DNA of 64,000 nucleotides, taken from Epiperipatus broadwayi (taxonomy: Eukaryota > Onychophora > Udeonychophora > Euonychophora > Peripatidae). Location of the stretch: contig JAQFVV010006221.1 of assembly GCA_028023455.1 (NCBI GenBank), forward strand, positions 9,529,011 to 9,593,010. Direction: 5' to 3'. The notes below the pieces were generated by a model. The model had not been told where the DNA came from, did not search any database, and worked only from the letters and a program-made list of their open reading frames with translations. Positions within the stretch are counted from its first letter, which is position 1; each line of letters starts with the position of its first letter. A program made the position numbers and the translations under genes. This document shows positions 35,318 through 47,029 of this stretch, in pieces.

Positions 35318-35610
35318 TTTCTATCATCTAATATTAAATATTGAATGTCTTTAGAAAAAAATTGTAAACTTTATTTCAATTTTCCAATTACATCCATCTG
35401 TTAGTAATAGCACACAGGTTTGATATATACAACATTTTGAATGATGTTATTCTCCCCTCTTCTTCAAGTGTTGCTGGATTGACCAGTCATAATACTAGCA
35501 TAGAAATCAAACCTGGACTATTAGATTCATGAGTATTGAATTTTAAGGAAATTCTCTAACCAACTGAGACATTATGCCCAAGACAATAGTCAGTGAAAAC
35601 ATCATGTACT
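35318..35610 (-). repeat. SINE-C, second full copy
   Basis: Reverse complement reads a tRNA-like head (CTCAGTTGGTTAGAGAATTT, CAGGTTTGATTTC as a degraded B box), body CAGCAACACTTGAAGAAGAG and tail ATTTTTTTCTAAAGACATTC followed by AGATGATAGAAATAGTCCAA. It is collinear with 14225-14510. Confidence 0.85.
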
Positions 35611-35649
35611 TATCTATAATATCCCTCCTGATTTCCAGACATTATCATA

Positions 35650-37450
35650 GTAGATTGACTTATGGGGCTATAATAATGTGAGCAGCTTTTTTGAATATTT
35701 TTCTTTCTACTTTTTCCTCTCTATAAAATATTTTTGTGTTTTTCCAATTGAACATATGTTCATTGGTATACACATGGCCTACTACTTTAGACACAATTGC
35801 TTTCTGTTTTTAATCATTAGTTTGGGCTCTTTCAATTGCATTTCAATGGGGTAACTGATCTCACCAATATATACCATATTCACTTGATATTTCATAGATT
35901 CAGCATTTCAACTTTAGGCTTTATAGATGTTAGAATTCCTAGTAGTACAGTATGATTCTGGAAAACTATTCTGATGTTATATTAATTGCAGATTTTCTTT
36001 AGTTTCTCTGCTATTTCTGGTATATATGGATACCCTTCAGTGCCAATTTCTTTTAATATTTCTTTTTGATATCTATTTAAGATTTTTTTTAATAGCAGCT
36101 GATGGGTAACAATTCTTCATGAGTTTGGTTTTTGTAGAGCTTTTCTTTTTCCAAATCTGCTCTGTTTCATAGTAATACTATAAATCCATGTTTTGTGTTT
36201 CTGGTGTGGTTGGATATATATGCTGATTATTTTCCTGTATGTGTGGGTTTTCTGTAAACAGTAGTTTTGATTTTGCAATAAGGGAGTCTTGTTCCAAGAA
36301 CATTTATTGTTCTTGTCTTATTCTATTGTGAGTTAAATTGAAGGGATATGTTGTTTATAATATGCTTTACCATGTGATCATATAACAAAAGTATCCCCAA
36401 TTTAACAAAACTAAACTTTAGATGGATATGGAGCAGTTTTCATAACTGTTGTTTCAAGTTCTTCCATGTAAATGTTGCTGACCAGGGTTGACCCTGATAG
36501 GACCTTGACTTTGTTTGGAAGAATTCTGTGTTATATTGAAAGTATGTTGGTGTTATGGAGAATGTTACAAATTCACTTATGGTTTGCAAGACATTATAGC
36601 CAATCAGTCTTTTTCTTATAATAAACAATGCTTCATTACATAGTATATTTTTAATGAACTTTCCATATCAAAACTCAACCATATGTCAGATGTCAATTTT
36701 CATGTTCTTGATTAATTCTACAAAGTTCTTAAAATACCTGACAAAAGACTGTGTTTTGTATGCCAAAGGTCTAAAAACTTTGAAAAAAAACCTTGACACA
36801 TTTAGCAAAGTGAATTTCTGGAATTAACAATAGGTCTTAATGGAACATGGTCCTTATGAAGCTTAATTAGGCCATTTGCTGGAATACAATGTTAATTTAT
36901 TTTTTGATGATTCATTGTAGTATCTGCAATGCTTTCTGGGTAATGCTGGTAACTTTTTTGCATTGGCTTACTATGAAGAACTCTTGTATTTTAGTAAGAT
37001 AATCAATTATATTTGTTACACCTATAGAATTGCCTTAAGAATGATTATAGATTTAGCTACTTTGAGAGATTTAATTGCTTTCCTCTCATCATATGATATA
37101 TTTGACTTCAATTTTTGTTGCTTTTCAAGTGTTTTTTTATTCTCCAGTATAATTAATTATGCTGCTTCTTCCAAAGGCAACTTTTGAGTAACTTCCTCAG
37201 TGGCTGTCACTATATCTAATAAAGGAATATTAAATGGTGTAATAGCAAAGTTTAATCCTTTTTCAAGAATAGAAATTTGAGCATCTGTTATATTTTTAGA
37301 ACACATTTTACTAGTTTTTTTTGTATGTAATTTAGAATATGATTTTCTTACTGGATGAGAAAAGTTTTCATCAGTAAGTTTATATTTTAGAAACAATTCT
37401 ACATTACTAATAGACTCCAAAATTTGATAAGTTTCTGAACTACAAAATAT
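35650..37450 (-). pseudogene. Penelope-like retroelement (RT plus GIY-YIG endonuclease), decayed
   Basis: Read on the minus strand the domains follow in the canonical order. 37157-37420: ILEKGLNFAITPFNIPLLDI (N-terminal Penelope signature). About 36870-36800: LHKDHVPLRPIVNSRNS. About 36700-36610: an MV-F-...-NIPCNEA-like stretch. 36440-36628: TYFQYNTEFFQ followed by QGQPWSATF (family form FQYNGxFY...GxPxSA). About 36395: GDTFVI, with one catalytic Asp recognisable. About 36260: YCKIKTTVYRKPTHT. 35890-35720: a GIY-YIG nuclease remnant with YGIYW, IERAQTND, VYTNEHMFNW and TKIFYREE. Frameshifts and stops throughout. The combination is diagnostic of endonuclease-bearing Penelope-like elements. 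Confidence 0.9.
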
Positions 37451-37459
37451 TCCATAAAG

Positions 37460-39560
37460 CTAAGTCATTATTTTAAAAACAACAATTAAATAATTTTATT
37501 AACAAAATATGAATGCATAGATATGAAAATAAATAGGCATAAGATAACAAGAAAGACTGCAGGTATATGCAATGATATGTAATTCATTATGTTATTCATA
37601 CAAATACAAAATTATTAAAGAAGATTGCTAATAAATAGGATTTGACTATATCCTTATTACTATAAAATTTAAAATAGAAGAGATTTATCTACATCTTACA
37701 GATCTTAAATATCTCCTCCTCTATCAGAGCATGTTATCAAATAATATCTTATTAGTTTATTCTTTTATCTAGATATAACATTTATTTCTCTGTCGATAAA
37801 TGTATTGTTAATATGGCCAATTTATATAGCATTAAGGCCAACAAATTATACATATTTGACCTATAGCCATGAACTAATTCTTTATTTATATTTTCACTTT
37901 ATTACTACAAGTACATATGAAGCCTTATTTTTTCAATTAAATAGAAATATTTATAAGAAAATAAAAATATAAGATCTATAAGACAAGAGGTTCTCATAAT
38001 CAATAATAGTATTATCATATAACAGTATCAACCTATCTCTAATAAAAAATCAATAGATGCAAACATCTTATATCAATTTAAATATTGAAGCCATACTACC
38101 TGGTTTTCTTACTGATGAGAATATTGATAAATATTAACACATGCAATTAAAATATTACAGAAAAAATATAGTAGAGAAAATAAATGATAAAACCATTATC
38201 CATGAAAGTTTATGAATAATTTAAGTTCCATGTTATAAGTAGGATTAGTTCATTATCATTAATTTTCCAAAATTTTATTGGCAGGTGAGATAAGATCCTT
38301 TCAGTGATGTTAATCCACTTATGGCACAATGTTTTATTTTTGAAGAGCAGTAACAATATTGTTTATCATAATTTTTAAATCCATTCGAAGGTAATTAGGT
38401 CACAGATTCCTAAGGCAATTAAGTTTCAGGTTAATTATCCTAAAGAATGTTATTCTATTTCAATCTCACATAGGATTAGTTTTTATAAAATTTGCAAAAA
38501 CACAATCATTCAGTTAATTTTTCACATGTAATAGAAAACCAAAAATCAAAGTCCGATCTACTTAGCATATCAAGCTTAATAATTTCAAAACCATATGAAG
38601 GCTCAAATATGTTTGGCTGTATTTAAATAATTCAGAGTAAAACAAAAATTTATCCAGTTAAAATTTTTTTCAGCACTAGCAGGTAAGCAATTAATTATTG
38701 ATATTAAAATCATGATTGATGATGATGATCACAAAGGCTTGTCTCTGCCTCCAAAGATTAATGTTCAATGTTTTCCTTCTAACTAGACATGGCTAGCTTC
38801 AAGTGGCTATAATGGCGAATTAAATACTTAAAACCTATAAAGTTTACTTTATATGCAGAGAATCCCAAATTATGTCAAGCAATTGCTTTATATGATATCA
38901 AACACATGATTGAAAAATGGCATAGATTCAAACTCTTCTTTCATTCAATGTTAAATTTTATGCAAAACTAGTGAGCAGTTGATGGGCACCTTTCAACGTG
39001 CAAAATAAGCCATATTCTTTTCATTTTAAGCGCATTAAACATTTTAAATAAAAATATTCTCAAGATAAATATGCAATTATTTACTCTTATTTTAATGTGG
39101 AATAATATATTAATACCTTATCTATCAAAATAAATAAGTTGTATTTTTAATTTGACTGTTCTCATATTCTGTATGATTTTCAATTATTCTTATGGCTTTA
39201 TAGTAAATATATTTTTAAACTTGAAAGAACAATCATTTTATTACAGATATACATAAAAACCAACACATACATGCACATTTAAATGTTATATATAGGTTAA
39301 GTTTGTTACAAGTGATTTTAAAAGTCAGATATTAATCACTGAATTTGTGATTATGTTGTGATCAATTTCTTCATTTTAATAAAGAACATTTAACAATAAA
39401 ATGTTCCTCAGTGTAATGCAGAGTTGGTAAATTAATTTTGTTAATGAATGTTTTTTATAAAATTTTGAATTTACCCACGATTTTGCAATTTCGATACACA
39501 TTTTTAGACTTGTTTTAAACTAGGCTCACCATCTTGAATATTGCTTAGCAACGCTATACT
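37460..39560. other. AT-rich DNA, nothing recognised
   Basis: No gene. A GATTGATGATGATGATCAC tract at about 38715 may be an RTE 3'-tail relic. Confidence 0.5.
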
Positions 39561-39898
39561 CATATACACCCGGGTCTCATTTTATGCGGATTTATTTAAT
39601 GAGATTTTGAAGTTATGCGATTCATGATTCTTCTTAATATTTTTGTATGCGGTTTTCTTTTATGCGATAAAAATTATTAGATCAGAAGTAGAGCTCCGTT
39701 AATGCACTGTTACGTTAAATATAAATTTTGCGCACTCACATCATATTTAAAGTAATAGCGCATTATCAGAGTTCGACTTCCATCTAATAATTTCAATATT
39801 TTCAGTGCTTTATAATAGTACTGTAATAGATTTTATGTAATAAAGAAGTTCATAATTCACTTAAAATCAGAATTTCCCCATTTTATATACACACATTA

Positions 39899-40200
39899 CA
39901 TTTTACAAGACTATAATGTAAATCTGTTCAAACGTTATAGATGAAAAATACTATGTTTGTTGTTGTTTTTGCATTTTAAATCACATTCTATTTTTGCTTT
40001 TTATAAAAAGTGTACGTAATTAATTAATCATTTCCTGTCCGCAAGTAATACATTTTACAAGATTATAATGTAAATCTTTTCAAATGTTATAGATACCTAT
40101 ATGATGTATGTTGTTGTTTTTGCATTTTAAATCACGTTCAATTTTTGCTTTTTATAAAACGAGTACATAATCAATTAATCATTTAGTGTCTGCAAATTTA
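39899..40200 (+). repeat. Tandem duplication, period 152 bp
   Basis: 39899-40050 and 40051-40200 both run from CATTTTACAAGA through GTAAATCT, TTGTTGTTTTTGCATTTTAA and AATTAATCATTT, about 90% identical. It lies inside the TA-flanked transposon. Confidence 0.9.
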
Positions 40201-40589
40201 TTTTTAAACAGTGAGTAACAGCAGTGGGCACAATTAAATATGACAATTTAAATCTGATTTTTAATTGTAATTAACAATTTAAAAATTACACAACGAGGCA
40301 ATGTGAAACGATGAAATTTGATTTTTAAACGGAATTGAAAATTAAAAAATTAAAGACAAAAATAAGAATTTAATTTTTAATTGTTAGTTTTAATTAAATT
40401 TTGCCTAATAGTGGTGAGTCAGTATCTTTTTATTATCATAAGTCTAAGTTCTTATTTTTTATTTTAAACTTTTAGTTTACTCTAATGGAGAGAAAAAAAA
40501 CACCCAAGAAAATGAATTTCTTTGTAAACAAAAATTTCAATTTTAGATTGCTTAGAGAATTGGGAAGGATCAACAGCGATTGGAAAATG

Positions 40590-40662
40590 TTTTAGTTGCA
40601 TTTCCTCTTGACTTCGTTTAAAGAGAAGCTACAGTAACTCACATCACATCATGACGAATCTG
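40590..40662 (+). repeat. 3'-end fragment of the LINE seen at 61480-64000
   Basis: TTGACTTCGTTTAAAGAGAA followed by GCTACAGTA and CTCACATCACATCAT matches the 3' UTR of the LINE at 61500-61540 (TTGACTTCGTTTAAGGAGAA ... ACATCACATCACATCA). It is an extremely 5'-truncated copy with the same CATCA tail. Confidence 0.75.
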
Positions 40663-41014
40663 ATATCTCAAATAGCGATAATAATTAAAATACTGTATGT
40701 GTATGAAAAAAATGTAAATTACGCATAAAAATATATTGTTTTGAATAAAATTAAATACTGTAGTTAATAAAAAAAGTAAAAAAAGTTTGTCTTATATCAA
40801 TTTTTTTCAAATTTGAAATTTTTTTTAGTCATATTTTATTTTATTTTTTTTTTTATGTGAATTTTAAAGTAATTTTACGTTGTTGCTTTGCTTTTATGCG
40901 ATTTTTGGAAAATTACAGTATGTATCCCCCATTTTTCAAGGTAAGTTAAGTCTATTTTTGTGTGCGTTTTCTGAGAAACCTATGTACCGCATAAAATGAG
41001 ACCCAGGTGTATAT

Positions 41015-41930
41015 GTAACATAACTTGAAAATTACAATTATTATAAAAAAAAATTTGATTATTTCTAACATTGAGCCTATGGTAATACTATCACAATATA
41101 CAAAAATCTAGTTTGACCTAATTTTTGATTGAAGGATAAAAGGTTGTGATTCTATCATATTCAATAAAAATTCAAGATCTTCAAAATCTTGGATTTAAAT
41201 CTTTATGCAATATTTTAAATATTATATATATGTATAAACTTATATTTCAGATTTATCATGTATACATTTTCCAGTTATAAATATTGACAGTCTACCAAGA
41301 TATCGAATGAATCCCACTGGCCATTGTTTAAAAAGTAGATGATTCAGGGATTTTGCATCAACTTTATGTGACTTTTAATATCTGAAAAATGGCTGGTGGC
41401 ACCCTGTTAAAACTTCAATATAATGTTAATATTTACAATAAAGAATTATATATTCAGATAAATCCAAAATATATGTTCACATTTTTTACCCATGAAATTT
41501 TTCACTTTAATACACACACACACACACTGTGGTGACATAAATAAATATTTCATGCGTAAAAATTTAATTTTCTTTTAGGTTTTTTTAGATCCGGAGTCAG
41601 CCCCCCCCCCCCCAAAGTGGACTTGGAGCAAGAGGTGGGGGTGGGTTAGAATCATAAAAGATACTTAGCTATTGAAAAAAAAAATATCTTATTTGCAGAT
41701 ATATAAATGAAGCCTAGAAAGATCCCTTCCTTAAAATTTTTTGTTTATTTTGAATGAGAATTCGCTAAAAAAAAAAAGCATCCAAGAAAAATAAAATATA
41801 ATTTATTGCATTTTATGTGTATTTTATTTTGTTTACGCAAATATCGATATCATAAAATTTGCATAAATTAGTAATTATAAACATGACTTTGTACAATTTT
41901 ATTAAATCAATGTTTGAAAAAACAAAATAA
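41015..41930. other. Non-coding, with C-run and CA microsatellite
   Basis: CA repeat at 41513-41526, 13-C run at 41601-41613 followed by a G-rich stretch (GGTGGGGGTGGG, 41634-41645). No gene. Confidence 0.6.
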
Positions 41931-41934
41931 AACA

Positions 41935-42450
41935 CATGTAATACATATATTGATGATCTCTTATCTTTTTCACGTGTATGGTCATGTGTATCGGTAGTAT
42001 ATGATAGAGTGGATAACTGAAGGAGGCTTGAAAGTCTGCATTCAAATCCCCTATAATTACAATTAAACTCCAGGTATATGAAGCATGCCTGTATTTCAAA
42101 TGCCCATTCCTTTTCTGTATATTTAAATGGACAAGGTCCTATACTCAAGGGGTCAGAGTGACTTAAGATCAACATGGGCATGACAATAATATTGACATCA
42201 GCATAGAATTTGGACATTCCATCATCAGATTTTCAATGGTATGGATGGCTGGAGAGTTGGAGGATGGAGTATGTCAATTAAAGTTTGAAAATTTGCTATC
42301 TTAATATAAACTGAGCACTGATTACATATATATGTGGGAGATGATGATCTGGACCAACTGATGACTTCTGGTTTAGCACAAAATGTTTATTGGTGATGTG
42401 GATAACTGAAGGGAGCTTGAAAGTCTGCTCAAATCCCTATGATGTGATGC
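41935..42450 (+). repeat. F2 repeat, long copy with two B-box ends
   Basis: 41980-42055 (ATAGAGTGGATAACTGAAGG, CTTGAAAGTCTGCATTCAAATCCC) is followed by the 3' extension (CTCCAGGTATATGAAGCATG, TTTAAATGGACAAGG, GTGACTTAAGATCAACATGG). A second F2 5' part then starts at about 42215 (CCATCATCAGATTTTCAATG, CTTAATATAAACTGAGCACT) and ends at 42435 with CTTGAAAGTCTGCTCAAATCCC. It gives the best view of F2 unit order. Minus-strand frames 41813-42217 are repeat-derived. Confidence 0.85.
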
Positions 42451-42465
42451 AATATATATATATAT

Positions 42466-44473
42466 TGTAACGATATATAAATATGCCGTTACATTAAATT
42501 GAAATAAAAACTTTTAAGTTCGCAAATAAAAATAAATGTAATAAAAAAAAAACAACTAAACACTAAAATTAAAATGTTTGTTAAACGTATATATTCGCAC
42601 AGATTCAAAACTTTAAAAATATTTTTTTTTAAAAAACAAATAAATAAGTATTTGAACGTACTTTTTTATAAAAAAAGTACAAGACTTAAAGATAAAATAT
42701 TTTTGTAAATGGAAATGATTGTTTATTAATTATCCAAAAGCTGTGTAATTAAAAAGTCAGATCAAAATTAGATAAGGAATAAAGAATTAGCTTGTCCAAT
42801 ATAGAAGCAGCAAATAAAGGCCCGGACCATAACGAAAAAATGGAACAGTGACGTCTTTGTTCATGGAATCCATAGGAGGACTATAAAAAGAAAAATATTG
42901 AGTTCCAGTGAGTTTTCGAACTTGATTTGGGGAGACGAACGACAAGACGCACTTGTCGTTCTCTCTCACTTATTTAATATAAAAAAATGAAAAGACTGTG
43001 TTACCAAAATGGAACCAGCTAATGCCACCTCCAGAACATTATTTTCCAATGGAGACGTCACGGAATTAAAAAACAGGAACCTGGACTCTTCTACCGTAAG
43101 CTATATTGACATGAACTCTAAATTTAAAAATAATTAAGAACTTTCATTCAAGCTTATGAACTTCTATCTGACTTTTAAGTTTAAAATCAATTGATAATGT
43201 GTAATTTTATATATGTTTGCATTTGATAAAAAAATCATTTCCATTTATTATTTTATTTGTATTAATATTTATTGTTTAAATTTTAAATGAGGGAATTTAA
43301 GGTTGGGTATAGACGTTGCATAGATTCGTTAGCGGTTGATAATGTTGTGGTTTTCACATTCGATTAGAATATATAAGTCAACGATGTCACTGCAAGCATC
43401 TTACGATGAATGCTATTGGGTTTTGTGTATTCCCTATGCAATTGACATTATCGATGATTTTGTATTTTGATCGGTTGTGTTTATTTTGAAATGTTTTTAA
43501 CCGTGGAATCTGTGCAGCCGATCTATACTCGACATTATAAAACAAATTATATAAAATTCATCTGTGCGAACGTATTTAAATGTTAAATTTAAGTCGGGCG
43601 TGAATGGCTATATAGTTTTGTAAAGTTATATTAAGGGAGGGTAATCTTAGGTTATTCGTTTCGTAGTTGAATTGGCTCAATGGATTGGATATATTTGTGT
43701 AATTAGTAGATGTAGTATGAGATCCGCTACGGGCAGGATTGCATATATACGCCACACACCTTCTGTTTGCCTATGGATGGGTTTGTAAGATGGCAAAGGA
43801 CCGCAATCCATTCCTATGGAGTTTTATGTTTATTGTTCTACTCGCCAACAGATGTAGCATTCCTGTTGGTGGAGAGACAATGTCTTCTCTAACTCTACTT
43901 ACTGTTCAGATGTACATTCCTGACAGTATAGTATTTTGTGTTGTCATATTTTCATGCTACATTGAATACATAAATGTATCAGATGGATTGACACCAGTTT
44001 GACTGCGAACTTTTTGGCCTAAGGTTAAATAAGGGATAGAATATTTTCTTTTCAAATACAATCTATATAGTCTATTCATACTCGACTCACTAAATAAATA
44101 TTAAACTCATTATTGAAATCTATTTAAATGTAAAATTAAAGATTAATATAAACATCTAAAATGTTAAACTTATTCCTCAAATTAGAATGATTTTATATGT
44201 GCGTAAATAAATATTTTTATGTGTTAATTTCTGGCAGTGGCTTTTATTTTTTTTATATTTGAGATATAAAGTTATATTTTATAATCTCTGCTGTTCCACT
44301 GAGCTAGTGACTTGGGCTAATGATCTAAATATTTAAATAAAGTGGAATCTTAACAGCGCGTATCTGCCTACTCTATAAATTTTTCTAGGTTTAAATGCCT
44401 AGATGGCGCCCTGTAGAGCAGATATCATAGTTTGCGGTTAGATTCGATCTTCACTTTCTTTCCGATCGTTATA
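42466..44473. repeat. Left LTR
   Basis: 2008 bp, begins TGTAACGATATATAAATATG and ends CGATCGTTATA (last CA mutated to TA). The first 28 bp form a hairpin TGTAACG...CGTTACA. Compared with the right LTR it has lost one G in the GACGTCACGG run near 43060, breaking an open frame that stays open in the other LTR. Confidence 0.92.
42849..42910 (+). promoter_or_regulatory. LTR promoter: CRE-like site and TATA box
   Basis: TGACGTCT at 42849-42856, TATAAAAAG at 42882-42890 and a candidate start near CCAGTGAG at 42905. The same set recurs in the other LTR at 45398-45405 and 45431-45439. If this is the pol II start, transcript and element orientation is plus, with a long R/U5 of about 1.5 kb. Confidence 0.55.
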
Positions 44474-45014
44474 ACTGGCTACCCAACTTGGGCCGATCTT
44501 TAATAAACATGAGTGCCCTGAGAATTTTAAAAGTGAATCATGCCCGTAGTATTTTTTCTGAAATTAGTATAAATATATTTGTTGTATTAACGTAAGGTTA
44601 TACTTGGAATTTTGTCTTAAAGGTACTGCCAGTAAGAAAAATTGCGCATATGTAAAGATAAATACGAGGAATAAAAAGTAATAAATAAAACGTAATTAAT
44701 TAATATAAATCATAATTTTTTTTTTAAAAAAAGTCTTGTTTAAAATCTAATCGTTTAACTTGCCTAAATAATACTTAAAAGTAGAAGAAAAGAAACTTGG
44801 AAGGGAGGGGCAGAAATTTAGCTGGTAGTAGGGAATCATCAGTCAACATTTTTTTTAATCATTATATTTGTGTGAATTACTGTTTTGTCTTTTAAAAAAA
44901 AGTTTTGTCCTTTTGAAATTTTCATATATAATCAATTTGTGTAACGTAATTACTAACACTAAGTAAATTCTTTTTTTTTTTTGTTTTTATTTTTTTTGAG
45001 GAAGTTTACTGATA
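44474..45014. other. Interior of the LTR element, non-coding
   Basis: 541 bp. After the primer-site-like sequence, a 27-28 codon frame starts at 44509 (MSALRILKVNHARS) and may be all that remains of a gag start. The rest is AT-rich with T-runs near 44970-45000. Confidence 0.7.
44476..44494. promoter_or_regulatory. Primer-binding-site-like sequence
   Basis: TGGCTACCCAACTTGGGCC, two bases inside the left LTR. The TGG start complements a tRNA 3' CCA, and the CCCAAC...TGGG core partly resembles lysine-tRNA-type sites with a one-base offset. The exact primer tRNA is not settled. Confidence 0.6.
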
Positions 45015-47022
45015 TGTAACGATATATAAATATGTCGTTACATTAATTTAAAATAAAATCTTAAAGTTCGCAAATAAAAATAAAATCTATTAAAAAAAAA
45101 ACAACTAAACGCTAAAATTAAAATGTTTGTTAAACGTATATATTCGCACAGATTCAAAACTTTAAAAATATTTTTTTTTAAAAAACAAATAAATAAGTAT
45201 TTGAACGTACTTTTTTATAAAAAAAGTACAAGACTTAAAGATAAAATATTTTTGTAAATGGAAATGATTGTTTATTAATTATCCAAAAGCTGTGTAATTA
45301 AAAAGTCAGATCAAAATTAGATAAGGAATAAAGAATTAGCTTGTCCAATATAGAAGCAGCAAATAAAGGCCCGGACCATAACGAAAAAATGGAACAGTGA
45401 CGTCTTTGTTCATGGAATCCATAGGAGGACTATAAAAAGAAAAATATTGAGTTCCAGTGAGTTTTCGAACTTGATTTGGGGAGACGAACGACAAGACGCA
45501 CTTGTCGTTCTCTCTCACTTATTTAAAAAAAAAAATGAAAAGACTGTGATACCAGAATGGAACCAGCTAATGCCACCTCCAGAACATTATTTTCCAATGG
45601 AGACGTCACGGGAATTAAAAAACAGGAACCTGGACTCTTCTACCGTAAGCTATATTGACATGAACTCTAAATTTAAAAATAATTAAGAACTTTCGTTCAA
45701 GCTTATGAACTTCTATCTGACTTTTAAGTTTAAAATCAATTGATAATGTGTAATTTTATATATGTTTGCGTTTGATAAAAAAATCATTTCCATTTATTAT
45801 TTTATTTGTATTAATATTTATTGTTTAAATTTTAAATGAGGGAATTTAAGGTTGGGTATAGACGTTGCATAGATTCGTTAGTGGTTGATAATGTTGTGGT
45901 TTTCACATTCGATTAGAATATATAAGTCAACGATGTCACTGCAAGCATCTTACGATGAATGCTATTGGGTTTTGTGTATTCCCTATGCAATTGACATTAT
46001 CGATGATTTTGTATTTTGATCGGTTGTGTTTATTTTGAAATGTTTTTAACCGTGGAATCTGTGCAGCCGATCTATACTCGACATTATAAAACAAATTATA
46101 TAAAATTCATCTGTGCGAACGTATTTAAATGTTAAATTTAAGTCGGGCGTGAATGGCTATATAGTTTTGTAAAGTTATATTAAGGGAGGGTAATCTTAGG
46201 TTATTCGTTTCGTAGTTGAATTGGCTCAATGGATTGGATATATTTGTGTAATTAGTAGATGTAGTATGAGATCCGCTATGGGCAGGATTGCATATATATG
46301 CCACACACCTTCTGTTTGCCTATGGATGGGTTTGTAAGATGGCAAAGGACCGCAATCCATTCCTATGGAGTTTTATGTTTATTGTTCTACTCGCCAACAG
46401 ATGTAGCATTCCTGTTGGTGGAGAGACAATGTCTTCTCTAACTCTACTTACTGTTCAGACGTACATTCCTGACAGTATAGTATTTTGTGTTGTCGTATTT
46501 TCATGCTACATTGAATACATAAATGTATCAGATGGATTGACGCCAGTTTGACTGCGAACTTTTTGGCCTAAGGTTAAATAAGGGATAGAATATTTTCTTT
46601 TCAAATACAATCTATATAGTCTATTCATACTCGACTCACTAAATAAATATTAAACTCATTATTGAAATCTATTTAAATGTAAAATTAAAGATTAATATAA
46701 ACATCTAAAATGTTAAACTTATTCCTCAAATTAGAATGATTTTATATGTGCGTAAATAAATATTTTTATGTGTTAATTTCTGGCAGTGGCTTTTATTTTT
46801 TTTATATTTGAGATATAAAGTTATATTTTATAATCTCTGCTGTTCCACTGAGCTAGTGACTTGGGCTAACGATCTAAATATTTAAATAAAGTGGAATCTT
46901 AACAGCGCATATCTGCCTACTCTATAAATTTTTCTAGGTTTAAATGCCTAGATGGCACCCTGTAGAGCAGATATCATAGTTTGGAGTTAGATTCGATCTT
47001 CACTTTCTTTCCGATCATTACA
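45015..47022. repeat. Right LTR
   Basis: 2008 bp, offset 2549 from the left LTR; ends CGATCATTACA. The same TATA box and internal frames are present. It is the better-preserved copy: an open frame of 79 codons (45447-45686, containing MPPPEHYFPMETSRELKN) is intact here. Confidence 0.92.
46288..46551 (+). CDS. Unrecognised 87-codon frame within the LTR (copy in left LTR at 43739-44002)
   Basis: Open in both LTRs and differing by a few residues (Met/Thr, Ile/Val). From the second Met (MAKDRNPFLWSFMFIVLL) it has a basic start, a hydrophobic stretch and CSIPVGGE, a signal-peptide-like profile. A second hydrophobic segment follows (IVFCVVVFSCYIEYI). I do not recognise a family. It might be a short accessory membrane peptide, but chance openness in both copies is expected at about 1.5% divergence. 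Confidence 0.3.
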   Translation: MHIYATHLLFAYGWVCKMAKDRNPFLWSFMFIVLLANRCSIPVGGETMSSLTLLTVQTYIPDSIVFCVVVFSCYIEYINVSDGLTPV

Positions 47023-47029
47023 ATATATA

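Larger units (their letters stand above)
39563..41013. mobile_element. Non-autonomous TA-flanked transposon (Tc1/mariner/pogo-like), 1447 bp
   Basis: Terminal inverted repeats TACACCCGGGTCTCATTTTA (39565 on) and its inverse at 40987-41011, about 25 bp with one mismatch, are flanked by TA at 39563-39564 and 41012-41013. The motif TTTATGCGATT/TTATGCGG recurs at 39585, 39613, 39648, 39660 and 40895 and is probably a transposase-binding subterminal repeat. There is no transposase. The termini and the TTTATGCGG motif recall pogo/Tigger-type elements, but that assignment is tentative. A LINE 3'-end fragment (40590-40660) is inserted within it. Confidence 0.85.
42466..47022. mobile_element. LTR retroelement with 2008-bp LTRs and 541-bp interior (non-autonomous)
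   Basis: Two direct repeats of 2008 bp (42466-44473 and 45015-47022) start TGTAACGAT and end ATCRTTACA: TG...CA ends with 9-bp inverted termini. ATAT (or ATATAT) flanks both outer ends. A primer-binding-site-like TGG sequence starts two bases after the first LTR. The interior is only 541 bp and has no gag or pol, so the element would depend on an autonomous relative. The LTRs differ at roughly 30 positions by eye, about 1.5%, mostly transitions. A convincing polypurine tract next to LTR2 is missing (only GAGGAAG at 44998-45004), though GGAAGGGAGGGG occurs at about 44800. Confidence 0.88.

Noticed and set aside
42466-47022. Segmental duplication of a 2-kb host locus
   Set aside because: TG...CA ends, 9-bp inverted termini, equal 2008-bp length, PBS-like site and ATAT flanks fit LTRs better. 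A host gene in the repeat is not recognisable.
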